The translations under genes and the position numbers were made by a program. DNA of 64,000 bases from contig NZ_JTCM02000002.1 of NCBI RefSeq assembly GCF_000817785.2, positions 1 to 64,000 on the forward strand, given 5' to 3'. The notes below the pieces were generated by a model, which saw only the letters and a program-made list of their open reading frames with translations, ran no database searches and was not told the DNA's origin. Shown piece after piece: positions 35,304-44,174 of this stretch; the first letter of the stretch is position 1; the number at the start of each line of letters is the position of its first letter. The DNA comes from Hassallia byssoidea VB512170 (GTDB lineage Bacteria > Cyanobacteriota > Cyanobacteriia > Cyanobacteriales > Nostocaceae).

Positions 35304-36527
35304 CTAAAATTGTTTGACTAATGCTTTCAGCGCTGTTAGTAAACGTTGGTTATCTGATTTAGAGCGTACAGCAACTCGGAAGTAGCGATCGCCTAATTCT
35401 TTAAAACTAAAACAATCGCGAATGTAAATCTGATACTCTTTAAGCAATTGTTCTTGCAATTGGCAAACAGATTTTTCTGACTCAACAAGTAAAAAATTAG
35501 CAGCACTATCCTTTGGTTGCAACCCTGGTAATTTAGCTAAACCCTGAAAGAGTTGATTTCGTGCAGGTGGTAGCCATTCCCAGGTTGCAGACTGAAACTT
35601 CTTATCGCCGAGTGCAGCGATCGCCGCTGCTGCTGCTAAAGTATTAACGGGCCAAGGATCGCGCCACGATTGCCATTTAGACAAACGGTCAGGATGAGCG
35701 ATCGCATATCCGAGTCGCAGTCCAGGCAGACTGTAAAATTTTGTTAGCGATCGCAAAACCACCAAATTCGGATATTCCTGAATTAGCGGAATTAGACTTT
35801 GTTCCTCATCCGGAGGCAGAAAATCCATAAACGCTTCATCCACCACCACCAAAGCAAACTGTTCCAAATAAGGCAAAATTTCTTCTACCAAAAACAGCTT
35901 ACCCGTTGGGTTGTGCGGATTATTCAGAAGTAACCCGCTTTGGGAGAGGGGGGGATGGGGAGAGGGGGGGATGGGGAGAGGGGGGGATGGGGGAGCAGGG
36001 GAAGCAGGGGGAGCAGGGGAAGCAGGGGAAGCAGGGGGAGCAGGAGAAATTCCCCCTTGTCCTCCTTGTCCTCTTGTCCCCCTGCCCCCTGCCCCCTGCC
36101 CCCTGCCCCCTGCCCCCTGCCCCCTGTCCCCCTGCCTCCTCAAATCAATCGGACACTCCAGCACTTTGGCATCATATGCTGCCAGCGCTCGGTAGTAGTC
36201 GCCAAAAGCTGGAGTGATTAAACTTGTTGCGGCTAAGTGGGATAATTCTTTACCTGATAACGTAAGTAATTCTGCCGAACCGTTACCCGGCAGAATCCAT
36301 TCAGGCGGCAATTGATGGAAGTGACTGAGAGCCTGTCTCAGTTCACTATAATCGGGGTCTGGATAGTGCTTAAGATTACCCAATTGAGACTGAATAGCAG
36401 CGATCGCGCTGTTTGGAGGTCCCAAAGGGCTGATGCTCGCAGAAAAATCCAGAATAGCACTAGGGGGACAGCCAGCCAGTGCTGCTGCCCAAGTTAAATT
36501 TCCCCCGTGTGCTTTTTGCCGCATCAA
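35304..36527 (-). CDS. cobD: CobD-like PLP enzyme with in-frame repeat insert
   Basis: 407 aa, class I/II aminotransferase fold. Start HGGNLTWAAALAGCPPSAILDFSASISPLGPP is typical of CobD, L-threonine-O-3-phosphate decarboxylase of cobalamin synthesis. PLP lysine K263 in SLTKFYSLPGLRLGY; LLLNNPHNPTG at 199-209 and VVDEAFMDF at 228-236. Residues about 131-196 are low-complexity (GQGAGGRGQG then PAPPASPAPP), coded by heptamer-type repeats at 35939-36137, inserted just before the NPHNPTG strand. The frame stays open. HisC-like activity is an alternative. Whether the enzyme is active is an open question. Confidence 0.82.
   Translation of the reverse strand: MMRQKAHGGNLTWAAALAGCPPSAILDFSASISPLGPPNSAIAAIQSQLGNLKHYPDPDYSELRQALSHFHQLPPEWILPGNGSAELLTLSGKELSHLAATSLITPAFGDYYRALAAYDAKVLECPIDLRRQGDRGQGAGGRGQGAGGRGTRGQGGQGGISPAPPASPASPAPPASPAPPSPPLPIPPSPHPPLSQSGLLLNNPHNPTGKLFLVEEILPYLEQFALVVVDEAFMDFLPPDEEQSLIPLIQEYPNLVVLRSLTKFYSLPGLRLGYAIAHPDRLSKWQSWRDPWPVNTLAAAAAIAALGDKKFQSATWEWLPPARNQLFQGLAKLPGLQPKDSAANFLLVESEKSVCQLQEQLLKEYQIYIRDCFSFKELGDRYFRVAVRSKSDNQRLLTALKALVKQF
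35939..36137. repeat. Repeat array inside the cobD-like gene
   Basis: GGGGGGATGGGGAGA units, GCAGGGG(AA/GG)A units, a GTCCTCCTTGTCC stretch and CCCCTGC heptamers, in that order on the plus strand. Left and right parts are partly complementary. They are read through in frame on the minus strand. Confidence 0.92.
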
Positions 36528-36547
36528 AAAAGAGTTCCTTGAAGAAC

Positions 36548-36832
36548 CTATGATTTTGGGGGTGCAACTCTTTCTCTGAACAGCTTACCAGCTGAAAAAG
36601 CAGGAACCTTGGTTGCGGGAATTTCCATCTTTTCGTTTGTTTTCGGGTTGCGACCTTCACGAGCCTTACGTTCGCGTGATTCAAACGAACCGAATCCCAC
36701 CAGCGTTACTTTATCACCAGAAGAGACAGCTTCGATAATAGTTTCCAAAGCCGCAGTTAAGACAGCATCAGCTTGTTTTTTCGTAACACTAGCTTTTTCA
36801 GCTACCGCATCAACTAATTCACCTTTGTTCAT
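36548..36832 (-). CDS. hup: DNA-binding protein HU
   Basis: 94 aa, nucleoid protein that bends DNA. MNKGELVDAVAEKASVTKKQ helical body, VTLVGFGSFE saddle, and the DNA-gripping arm with the RNPKTNEKMEIPA proline motif. AAGGAG seven bases before ATG 36832 is a strong ribosome binding site. Its single-gene layout between cobD-like and pilQ genes suggests its own promoter in the following 450-bp gap. Confidence 0.97.
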   Translation of the reverse strand: MNKGELVDAVAEKASVTKKQADAVLTAALETIIEAVSSGDKVTLVGFGSFESRERKAREGRNPKTNEKMEIPATKVPAFSAGKLFRERVAPPKS

Positions 36833-37291
36833 GTAAAACTCCTTGAAGTTTACTTTCGATTGTCTACAGATACGCTCACTGAGCGCATCATCAGCGTAAA
36901 TCTCTGTTTCGAGATTTACAAAAAGCGTTGTTTGGGAGCATTCTACACAAAATGCCTGTAAATCCTGTAGACTGTACTTTTCAAAGAATCATTCTAAGGT
37001 GTTGTAGCCAGATGTGGATAGATGAAACCATTAATTTATATAGATTTGGGCATTTTTTCTCTTTATAAAGCGATTGTTTGGCTAAAAACTAGGAAAAAAT
37101 ACCTAGTAAAAACGTGGAACTAGGGGCGATCGCGATATGAAGGCGATCGCTTCACCTTGTCGCAAACGTTCTCAAGCATCAGGAAATGTAGCAATGAGAA
37201 TCTGTCTTTATATTACGATTCGTGACGTTCAGATCCCCGACTTCTTAAAGAAGTCGGGGATCTTGCAACACCCAATTTTATTCGCGAGGGC
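36833..37291. other. Intergenic region with perfect palindrome
   Basis: Upstream region of the HU gene, AT-rich, with a HIP1 site (37127). A perfect 33-nt palindrome at 37231-37263 lies at the pilQ end. No gene. Confidence 0.5.
37231..37263 (-). terminator. Perfect palindrome, probable pilQ terminator
   Basis: 16-bp arms (AGATCCCCGACTTCTT and its complement) around one central base, about 28 bases after the pilQ stop. No long T run. A diverged relative lies at 9473-9504, so it may also be a dispersed repeat. Confidence 0.65.
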
Positions 37292-39619
37292 TTATCTCCC
37301 TGGAACCTTCAACCCACCACGCTCTAAAGTTCGCCGCACCTCTGGGCTAGGAGTGTAGTTATAGCCGTAGGAGGAGCGCTCAGAGTCATCCATAATTTGC
37401 GGTGTGAGCAACACAATCACCTCATTACGCTGGTTAGCTCTGTTTGTCTTTCTAAACAGCGAACCAAGCAGAGGAATGTCACCCAAAATGGGAATCTTGG
37501 ATACACTTGTCCGATCTGAGTCTTGAATGATACCGCTGAGAATGAGCGTCTGACCATCTCGCAAGCGAATTGCTCCAGATTGGAGACTTCTTTTTGATAG
37601 TAAAGTTATCTCACCATCAGGAGTGGCTACTGAACCGTTAGGTGCAGATACAGTTGGTGCAACAGATAAAGAAATAAAACCATTATCATCAATCCGATCA
37701 ACTTTAACTGAAAGGGTGAGACCAGCTTCTCTGATGATAGGTTCTCTGGTAAAGATGGTTTGCAAACTTTGATTTGTACTTGTCTGTAATAGTTTTAAAC
37801 CTGCGTACACTTCTTGTGTTAAATTCACCAGAGCTTGCTGTCCTTCTTGTACTGTTAAGGTTGGATCGGTGAGAATTTTAGCATTACCGCTTGTTACCTG
37901 AGCTTGCAAAGTTGAAAGGAAGCGTTTGGGGAATTGATATAGAGATGGGAGAGAAAGTGTAGAGTTACTTGTTATGCCCCGAAGAGCATACCTAGTAGGT
38001 ATACCAGTCTCCGGATTAATGTCTATTGGTACAATTTGATCTGTAGTTGTCAAAGCACTTGTAACACCAGGTTGCAGCGGATCATTTAAAGGAATATAGC
38101 CTTGGTTTGGATTGTCTGGATATAGGAAAGGCTGTGCAGTTCTATACACATTATTGATAATAGGTGGAGTCAAACCACCAGACGCAGTTGTTTGTGCAGC
38201 AGTAGGTGGATTGACTCCGCCAAAATTCAGAGCTGCTGCACCCCCATCATTGACAAAGAAGTTATTACCAACGCCAAAAGAAAAGCTCGCGCTGGAGTTT
38301 TGAGTATTCAACAAATTAACGTCGATAATTTTGACGTTGATTGACACTTGACGACGCCGGATATCAAGTTGACCTAGTTGCGCGATCGCCATCTCAACTA
38401 GTTTAGGTGAACCAATCAAGGTCAGCGAATTGGTGCGCTCGTCTCCTAGTGCTTGCAAACCTCTTAGTAATGGCTTTGAATCTTCAAAGTTAATGCGTTG
38501 ATTTTCAACTCTGCTTTCTGTAGTCGTCTGAGTTTGAGTGATTGATGCAACTCCACTACCAACAGGCACAGCATTAACGCTGGTAACTTGTCGTTCGCGG
38601 CTGACAGCACTTTCTGCCCCCAAGCCGACCAAAAAGTTCAAAGCGACTCCCACCGTTACCTGATTGAGTCGCAAATTACGCATCACCGTATCACGGGTGG
38701 CACTGGGTAGGTTACTTCCCACAAAAATTGTGCGTCCGCTGCGGTTAGCTTCTAAACCACTCAAACGCAAGACGTAGTTAAAAACATCTTGCACTGGCTC
38801 ATTTTCAATATCTAAAGAAATTGTCGGTCCATCACCCCCGGCAGCAGCAGCCGGCTTACCATCAGCACCTTGTCCCCCTGCTGCGTAAGCCAAGTTCAAA
38901 TTAGCAGCACGAGCAAGCAGTGATAAAACTTCACGTACTGGAGCATCTCGTAACACCAAGCGGGGGACACGTTCTTGAGTTCCCAAATCAATCACGCTGG
39001 GAGAAGCATCAGTATTAGAAATCGCAATATCTCCCACTGGTGGGGCAACCGCTCTCGGTAAAAAAGGCGGTGCGGTTGTCCCAGGTTGACCAGGACCGGC
39101 TGCTTGTGCCGGTGTCCCGTCCACCGTCACTTGCGGTTTAGGAACCACAGGAGCCGGTGGAGATGGGGTAGAAGCAGCCGGCGCTGTCGGAGTTGGTGCC
39201 CCTGCCGCTACTTCGGTTCCTGGGCTATAGCTGAGGGTAATTCCGCTGCCTCCTCGCTTCACAGGCTGAGTATTGGGAACTCCTTTCTCTCCAATCACCG
39301 TTACCCGAATGCTATTAGCATCAAGCTGATTGATTGCTACTGAGGTAATTCCCGGTGCGGGGTTATCTTGGCGGAAACTATTACCTTGAGGTAAACGTAA
39401 TTGCGTATTAATAATATCTGCTACTAGACTTTTACCGCGTTTTGTGGTAAAAACTTGAGGGCGCGAACCTGAAGAAGTTTTTAATACAAGATTAATTCCC
39501 CCATCAACGGGATTTAACTGTACATCAGTAATTTGACTAGTCTGTGCTGACACAGGTTGAGCTGCTACAAAGACAAAAGCAGCGGTTGCCAATATAAAAC
39601 TATTACCGTGAAGTTTCAC
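37292..39619 (-). CDS. pilQ: Type IV pilus secretin PilQ
   Basis: 775 aa outer-membrane secretin through which the type IV pilus passes. Signal peptide (ends VSAQ), AMIN domain binding peptidoglycan (about 28-125), Pro/Ala-rich linker (about 130-200), secretin N-domains (about 215-480) with VREVLSLLARAANLNLAYA, and the secretin channel domain (about 560-760) ending SKIPILGDIPLLGSLFRK and NEVIVLLTPQIM. Last gene of the pilMNOQ operon; a palindromic repeat separates it from pilO. Needed for motility and DNA uptake by family knowledge. Confidence 0.94.
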   Translation of the reverse strand: MKLHGNSFILATAAFVFVAAQPVSAQTSQITDVQLNPVDGGINLVLKTSSGSRPQVFTTKRGKSLVADIINTQLRLPQGNSFRQDNPAPGITSVAINQLDANSIRVTVIGEKGVPNTQPVKRGGSGITLSYSPGTEVAAGAPTPTAPAASTPSPPAPVVPKPQVTVDGTPAQAAGPGQPGTTAPPFLPRAVAPPVGDIAISNTDASPSVIDLGTQERVPRLVLRDAPVREVLSLLARAANLNLAYAAGGQGADGKPAAAAGGDGPTISLDIENEPVQDVFNYVLRLSGLEANRSGRTIFVGSNLPSATRDTVMRNLRLNQVTVGVALNFLVGLGAESAVSRERQVTSVNAVPVGSGVASITQTQTTTESRVENQRINFEDSKPLLRGLQALGDERTNSLTLIGSPKLVEMAIAQLGQLDIRRRQVSINVKIIDVNLLNTQNSSASFSFGVGNNFFVNDGGAAALNFGGVNPPTAAQTTASGGLTPPIINNVYRTAQPFLYPDNPNQGYIPLNDPLQPGVTSALTTTDQIVPIDINPETGIPTRYALRGITSNSTLSLPSLYQFPKRFLSTLQAQVTSGNAKILTDPTLTVQEGQQALVNLTQEVYAGLKLLQTSTNQSLQTIFTREPIIREAGLTLSVKVDRIDDNGFISLSVAPTVSAPNGSVATPDGEITLLSKRSLQSGAIRLRDGQTLILSGIIQDSDRTSVSKIPILGDIPLLGSLFRKTNRANQRNEVIVLLTPQIMDDSERSSYGYNYTPSPEVRRTLERGGLKVPGR

Positions 39620-39657
39620 AGTTCATTCCTCACTTTATAAAATTATTTACACAAATG

Positions 39658-39737
39658 TAGTAATGGCTTTAGCCATTAAAATGTTTATTTTGAGCGCTGT
39701 TAGCGGAGCTTTCCCGTAGGGTAGCGCTCACTACGAA
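39658..39737. repeat. GTAGTRAG palindrome family, copy d
   Basis: GTAGTAATGGCTTTAGCCATT plus a second imperfect hairpin, ending AGCGCTCACTACGAA. It lies in the pilO-pilQ gap inside the operon. Confidence 0.75.
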
Positions 39738-39758
39738 GCAATCGTTAATTGTGTCTAC

Positions 39759-40514
39759 TTACTTTTTCGCTTTGGCTGCTGCTGCTACTTCCTCAGCATT
39801 AAGTGGCATCAAAGCTTGTAACACAAAGGATGTAGTAAGCGGTGCTGGACCAATTCGACGCACGCTTTTACCTGGTTCAGCAGCAGGTTCTGACGCCAAA
39901 GTTGATTGATAATCTTTAACTAGCAACAAAGGCTGTAAACGTTCTATATTGCGGAAAATCGATTGTGTTTGTTCATAGGTTCCTTGAATTTCAATATTAA
40001 TAGTGCTACGTTTCAATTTGCCGTTTACTAGTGGTCCAAAACTACTATCGATAATCGGTTCTGGTTTCTGTCCGGATGGGGCAAACTTCTTCAGTTTTGC
40101 CTTAACTGCATTTGCCGGAATTTGAGCATTACCAGATTCAACTAAGCGATTCAAATCGAGTAACAATGTATCCAAGGTTTTCTCATTGGCAAATAAAGAT
40201 AAAACTTGGATTTGTTGCTGTTTTGATTGCGCTAATTCTTCTTTAACCTTGCCAATTTGTTGGATGCTGGCATTCTTTTGCTGAATTTGCGAATCTAAGT
40301 CTTGGCTTTTTGCTTGCTGTTGTTGAAAGGTGTCCCAAGCCGGCATTACTAAGTTAAAAAGCATAAAAGCTGCTGCCCCCAAACCCAAAACCCCCGCCAA
40401 AATGCCAATGATTTTTGGTGTGAAGGTAATGCCAAATGCGGTAGGATAAGCAGAACCAGCCGCCTCAAATGCACCGTCTTGCTCACCAAAATTTAAATCA
40501 TCACTGTAGGTCAT
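39759..40514 (-). CDS. pilO: Type IV pilus inner-membrane protein PilO
   Basis: 251 aa. One membrane segment (IIGILAGVLGLGAAAFMLFNLVMPAW, about 34-60), a coiled-coil (about 62-105, QQQAKSQDLDSQIQQKNASIQQI), then a periplasmic ferredoxin-like domain. PilO pairs with PilN and links the motor to the secretin. Its ATG overlaps the pilN stop (ATGA), so it is translationally coupled. Confidence 0.9.
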   Translation of the reverse strand: MTYSDDLNFGEQDGAFEAAGSAYPTAFGITFTPKIIGILAGVLGLGAAAFMLFNLVMPAWDTFQQQQAKSQDLDSQIQQKNASIQQIGKVKEELAQSKQQQIQVLSLFANEKTLDTLLLDLNRLVESGNAQIPANAVKAKLKKFAPSGQKPEPIIDSSFGPLVNGKLKRSTINIEIQGTYEQTQSIFRNIERLQPLLLVKDYQSTLASEPAAEPGKSVRRIGPAPLTTSFVLQALMPLNAEEVAAAAKAKK

Positions 40515-41281
40515 TTGGAAATGACTCCTGTTTGTTGCAGACTGCGAATTCTACTGACTAATCCGACTGTGCCTTTTTGCTCCAACTCGCGGGTTAACTC
40601 AGAAGCCGGAACATCACTCATGCTGGATTGAATCGTATATTTAACTAGTTGTGGTGGTTTAATTAATACAGTATTTGCAGGTTGAACAGTACCGGGAGGT
40701 ATGGGGGCATCTACTAACTCTGCTGCGGTAATTTTGCCCTCGGTGGATTTGAGGAAACGCGACTGTTGCAGACTGAGTAAGAAATCGTTGACATCGCTAA
40801 AAGAGCGAGCATAGCCAGTAATTTCCACTCCTCCAGCGGGATTGGCTGGTGGTTGCCCTTCAGCAGCGGCAGTGGGTGCGATTTGCTTGATGTTTTCAAT
40901 TTGCACAGTTGCGGGAATGCGATCGCGCATATCTTGCAACATCGCTGACCAAGGACGAATTTGGTCAAATACTGTCACTAAAGCTTGAGTCTCTTGTTTA
41001 ACTTTGTTCGTTTCTTCCTTGATTTTGTTAATATTCCCAACTTTCGACTCTAATTCTTGATTCTGCTGCTCTAGTTTGGCTATATTCTCTCCTAACTCAG
41101 TATTTTTCCCTTGCAAAAGCCACCATCCACCCCCCACCAAAGCCGGGAAAATCACACCAACAGTAACTCCTATATATATCGGTGTTAAATCACCAAGAGA
41201 AACTGCCTGTTTTGGCTTCTTGCTCGTATTTTTCGGTTCAGGTTTGCGGTCTTTAAGAAAATTAACCTCTAAACTGTACAT
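40511..41281 (-). CDS. pilN: Type IV pilus assembly protein PilN
   Basis: 256 aa. Conserved N-terminal peptide YSLEVNFLKDRKP that binds PilM, one membrane segment (about 32-53), coiled-coil (about 58-100) and a periplasmic domain. It starts 4 bases after the pilM stop and overlaps pilO. Cyanobacterial PilN is longer than the enterobacterial form, in line with this length. Confidence 0.9.
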   Translation of the reverse strand: MYSLEVNFLKDRKPEPKNTSKKPKQAVSLGDLTPIYIGVTVGVIFPALVGGGWWLLQGKNTELGENIAKLEQQNQELESKVGNINKIKEETNKVKQETQALVTVFDQIRPWSAMLQDMRDRIPATVQIENIKQIAPTAAAEGQPPANPAGGVEITGYARSFSDVNDFLLSLQQSRFLKSTEGKITAAELVDAPIPPGTVQPANTVLIKPPQLVKYTIQSSMSDVPASELTRELEQKGTVGLVSRIRSLQQTGVISK

Positions 41282-41285
41282 TTTG

Positions 41286-42395
41286 TTACGCCTCCCGCAT
41301 TCCTAGACCAAGTACTATTCCCAATCCAGGACGTTGCACCAAGGGATATTTTTCCTCGTCAATTTCCAACGACAGCGCACCCACCGGATCGATTTGGGTA
41401 GTTGGTAAACTTAATCTTTGGGTGAAAAAGTCATTTAACTGCCCCAGTCCCCCTCCCGAACCTGCCAACATGATTTCTGCTACCTCTAAATTTTCATCCT
41501 GATTAAGGTAAAAATCGATTGAGCGGCGTAATTCATCTGTTAATTCTCCCAATACTCGCATCATCGCTGCCATACCAGGATTAACGCCAGTAACACCGGT
41601 TTTTCCCCCGTCCTCCATCGGTGTTGAAGGAATAACCATTCCCTGCAACAGTTCCGTATCTCGTGACGTCGGTAAATTCATTGCTTTTGACAAAGCATTT
41701 TGCATTTGATAAGTACCTATCGGCACTGTACGTGTAAATTTTGGTACTCCATTGACAATAATTGCAATTTCTGTACTGTCGAACTCGATATCAACTAGCA
41801 CTGCCGCTTCTTGCGGTCCGAATTGCCGCAATTTTTCGCGAATTGTCCGAATTAAAGCAAAACTGCTAATTTCTAAAACATCAACTTGCAATCCCGCTTG
41901 TTCAAATGTACTTACATAAGAATCAGTAATATCTTTACGGGTGGCAACTAAAAGCACTTCTACTTTTTCAATGCCATCTTCATCTACTTTGTATCCAAGC
42001 TTTTGATAATCAACATCAGCTTCTTCGCGAGGATAAGGCAAATACAAACCAGCTTCGTGGTTAAGCACCATGTCCCGCAGTTCTTTGTCATCTAACTCTG
42101 CCGGCACTGGAATCAAACGTATAATTGATTCTCGTCCCGGTACAGCAGTCGCAACGCGAGAAGCTTTAATTTTACTTTCAGCTAGCGCTTGCTGAATTAA
42201 TTCCGCCATTGCTGCGGGGTCGGTAATTTGACCATCAACAAAAATGCCTTCTGGAACCGGAACCGATGTTAAGGAGTCTAATTTTAAGCCTTGACGCTGC
42301 TTGCGTAGTTGAGCTATATTCACCCGCTCAGGAGCAAGTTCTATCCCGACTCCTTTATTTGATTTGCTAAAGAATTTCTGGAAATTTTTAACCAC
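41286..42395 (-). CDS. pilM: Type IV pilus ATPase-like protein PilM
   Basis: 369 aa from GTG 42395 (VVKNFQKFFSKSNKGVGIELAP). Actin-like fold with VGIELAPERVNIAQL, GRESIIRLIPVPAELDDKEL, VLVDIEFDSTEIAIIVNGV and the C-terminal AEIMLAGSGGGLGQLNDFF. Cytoplasmic partner of PilN. The open frame goes 56 codons further upstream, but these translate the heptamer array (PLSPCPLVPLSP) and are rejected. An alternative GTG lies at 42407. First gene of pilMNOQ; the promoter would have to lie in or beyond the repeat array. Confidence 0.93.
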   Translation of the reverse strand: MVKNFQKFFSKSNKGVGIELAPERVNIAQLRKQRQGLKLDSLTSVPVPEGIFVDGQITDPAAMAELIQQALAESKIKASRVATAVPGRESIIRLIPVPAELDDKELRDMVLNHEAGLYLPYPREEADVDYQKLGYKVDEDGIEKVEVLLVATRKDITDSYVSTFEQAGLQVDVLEISSFALIRTIREKLRQFGPQEAAVLVDIEFDSTEIAIIVNGVPKFTRTVPIGTYQMQNALSKAMNLPTSRDTELLQGMVIPSTPMEDGGKTGVTGVNPGMAAMMRVLGELTDELRRSIDFYLNQDENLEVAEIMLAGSGGGLGQLNDFFTQRLSLPTTQIDPVGALSLEIDEEKYPLVQRPGLGIVLGLGMREA

Positions 42396-42655
42396 AGTTT
42401 TTCGCACCGCACTGTTTAGTAGAAAATTTAATTTGGGGAATGGGGAATGGGGAATGGGGAATGGGGAATGGGGAATGGGGAATAGGGGACAAGGGGACAA
42501 GGGGGACAAGGGGACAAGGGGACAAGGGGACAAGGGGGACAAGGAGGAATTACCAATTACCAATTACCAATTACCAATTACCAATTACCAATTACCAATT
42601 ACCAATTACCAATTACCAATTACCAATTACCAATTACCAATTACCAATTAGTACG
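42396..42655. repeat. Heptamer arrays filling the pilM divergent promoter
   Basis: GGGGAAT units (42437-42482), GGGGACAA/GGACAAGG units (42485-42545) and about 14 perfect ACCAATT units (42552-42650). Practically the whole gap between pilM (minus) and the lipoprotein gene (plus) is tandem repeat; the last unit ends six bases before the lipoprotein ATG. Confidence 0.93.
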
Positions 42656-43957
42656 ATGATTCAAATTCAAAAGTTAAAACGATTGACTGTTTATGTGCTG
42701 CTTGGTTTATTAACCAGTTGGATTGTCAGCTGCACAACAGGTAATGTCGGTACAAGTACAAAACAAGCTTCTTCAGGGGCAAGTATTGAGTTTTGGACAA
42801 TGCAACTCCAACCTCAATTTACTAACTACTTTCAAAGCTTAATAGCGACTTTTCAAACACAAAATCCCGGTATAAAGGTGAACTGGGTTGATGTACCTTG
42901 GGCAGCGATGGAGAACAAAATTTTAACAGCTGTCTCCGGGAAAACGCCACCTGATGTTGTGAACTTAAATCCGGATTTTGCATCTCAACTTGCAGGACGA
43001 AATGCCTGGTTGAATTTAGATGCAAAAGTCCCAAACGAAACACGCTCTTCATATCTGCCGAATATATGGAAAGCAAGCACACTTAATGGCAAGAGTTTTG
43101 GGATTCCCTGGTATCTCACCACGCGGCTAACTATATATAACACCGCTTTATTAAAACAGTTAAGCATTAATAAAGTACCCAGTACTTACACGGAATTAGC
43201 AGTTTTTGCTCAACAAATTAAGGAAAAAACTGGTAAATATGCTTTTTTTGTGACTTTCGTACCACAAGATTCGGGTGAAGTAATTGAGTCTTTGGTGCAG
43301 ATGGGGGTAACTTTGGTAGATGCTGAAGGCAAAGCGGCTTTTAACACTCCCCAAGGGAAAGCGGCGTTTCAATATTGGGTAGACTTGTACAAGAAAAAAC
43401 TTTTACCACAAGAGGTGTTAACTCAAGGTCATCGTCATGCGATCGATTTGTACCAAGCTGGAGAAACGGCAATACTAGCTAGTGGTCCCGAATTTTTAAA
43501 GCAAATCGCCATAAATGCCCCGAAAATAGCTGAAGTTTCCGCAACCGCACCGCAAATCACAGGGGAAACCGGTAAGAAAAATGTCGCTGTGATGAATATA
43601 GTTATCCCCCGCGACACTAAGCAACCAGATGCGGCTGTTAAATTCGCGCTATTTGTCACTAATGATGAGAATCAGTTAGCGTTTGCGAAAGCGGCAAATG
43701 TTCTACCATCGACTACCAAAGCGCTGTCTGACAGCTACTTTAAAGATGTGCCGGCTAGTGCTTCAACCTTGGAAGTTGCGCGGGCTATGAGTGCGAAAGA
43801 GTTGCAACAAGCAGAAATTTTAACTCCGACTTTGAAGGATTTTAATAAGCTGCAATCATGCATTTATGAGAATCTGCAAGCAGCGATGCTGGATGAGAAA
43901 ACGGTAGATAAAGCTGTTGAGGATGCAGCGCAGGAGTGGAACAGCAGTAGGAGTTAG
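42656..43957 (+). CDS. ABC sugar-binding lipoprotein
   Basis: 433 aa from ATG 42656 (MIQIQKLKRLTVYVLLGLL); the longer open frame upstream is translated repeat. Lipobox IVSC with Cys26. Family 1 solute-binding fold: ASIEFWTMQLQPQFTNYF, NPGIKVNWVDVPWAAME, PDVVNLNPDFASQLA, GIPWYLTTRLTIYNTALL. It would bind a sugar or related solute outside the membrane. No permease or ATPase gene is adjacent, so its transporter lies elsewhere. Confidence 0.9.
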   Translation: MIQIQKLKRLTVYVLLGLLTSWIVSCTTGNVGTSTKQASSGASIEFWTMQLQPQFTNYFQSLIATFQTQNPGIKVNWVDVPWAAMENKILTAVSGKTPPDVVNLNPDFASQLAGRNAWLNLDAKVPNETRSSYLPNIWKASTLNGKSFGIPWYLTTRLTIYNTALLKQLSINKVPSTYTELAVFAQQIKEKTGKYAFFVTFVPQDSGEVIESLVQMGVTLVDAEGKAAFNTPQGKAAFQYWVDLYKKKLLPQEVLTQGHRHAIDLYQAGETAILASGPEFLKQIAINAPKIAEVSATAPQITGETGKKNVAVMNIVIPRDTKQPDAAVKFALFVTNDENQLAFAKAANVLPSTTKALSDSYFKDVPASASTLEVARAMSAKELQQAEILTPTLKDFNKLQSCIYENLQAAMLDEKTVDKAVEDAAQEWNSSRS

Positions 43958-44174
43958 GAGGAAGGAGGAAGGAGGCAGGGGGCAGGGGGCAGGGGGCAGG
44001 GGGCAGGGGGCAGGAGTTAAAAGTTTACCTTACCTCGTTCCCAGCACGACTGCTGGGAATTCAGGTGGTGAGCCTCTGCCTCAACTGTCATTCATTACTG
44101 GAGGCAGCAGCCCTGCTTAAAGAGCATTCCCAGTCTGAGACTGGGAACCAGAGGAGGACGAGAGGAGGAGAGGG
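43958..44174. repeat. GGGGGCA heptamers and CCCAGTCTGAGACTGGG palindromes
   Basis: GGGGGCA heptamers at about 43977-44012, then CGTTCCCAGCACGACTGCTG and TTCCCAGTCTGAGACTGGGA hairpins (44036-44151), a repeat type common between cyanobacterial genes. It may stop transcription of the convergent genes. Confidence 0.8.

Noticed and set aside
42396-42563. N-terminal extension of PilM
   Set aside because: Translated heptamers (PLSPCPL); PilM family start is at GTG 42395.
42440-42655. N-terminal extension of the solute-binding lipoprotein
   Set aside because: Translated heptamers (NYQLPIT repeats); a proper signal peptide with lipobox starts at ATG 42656.
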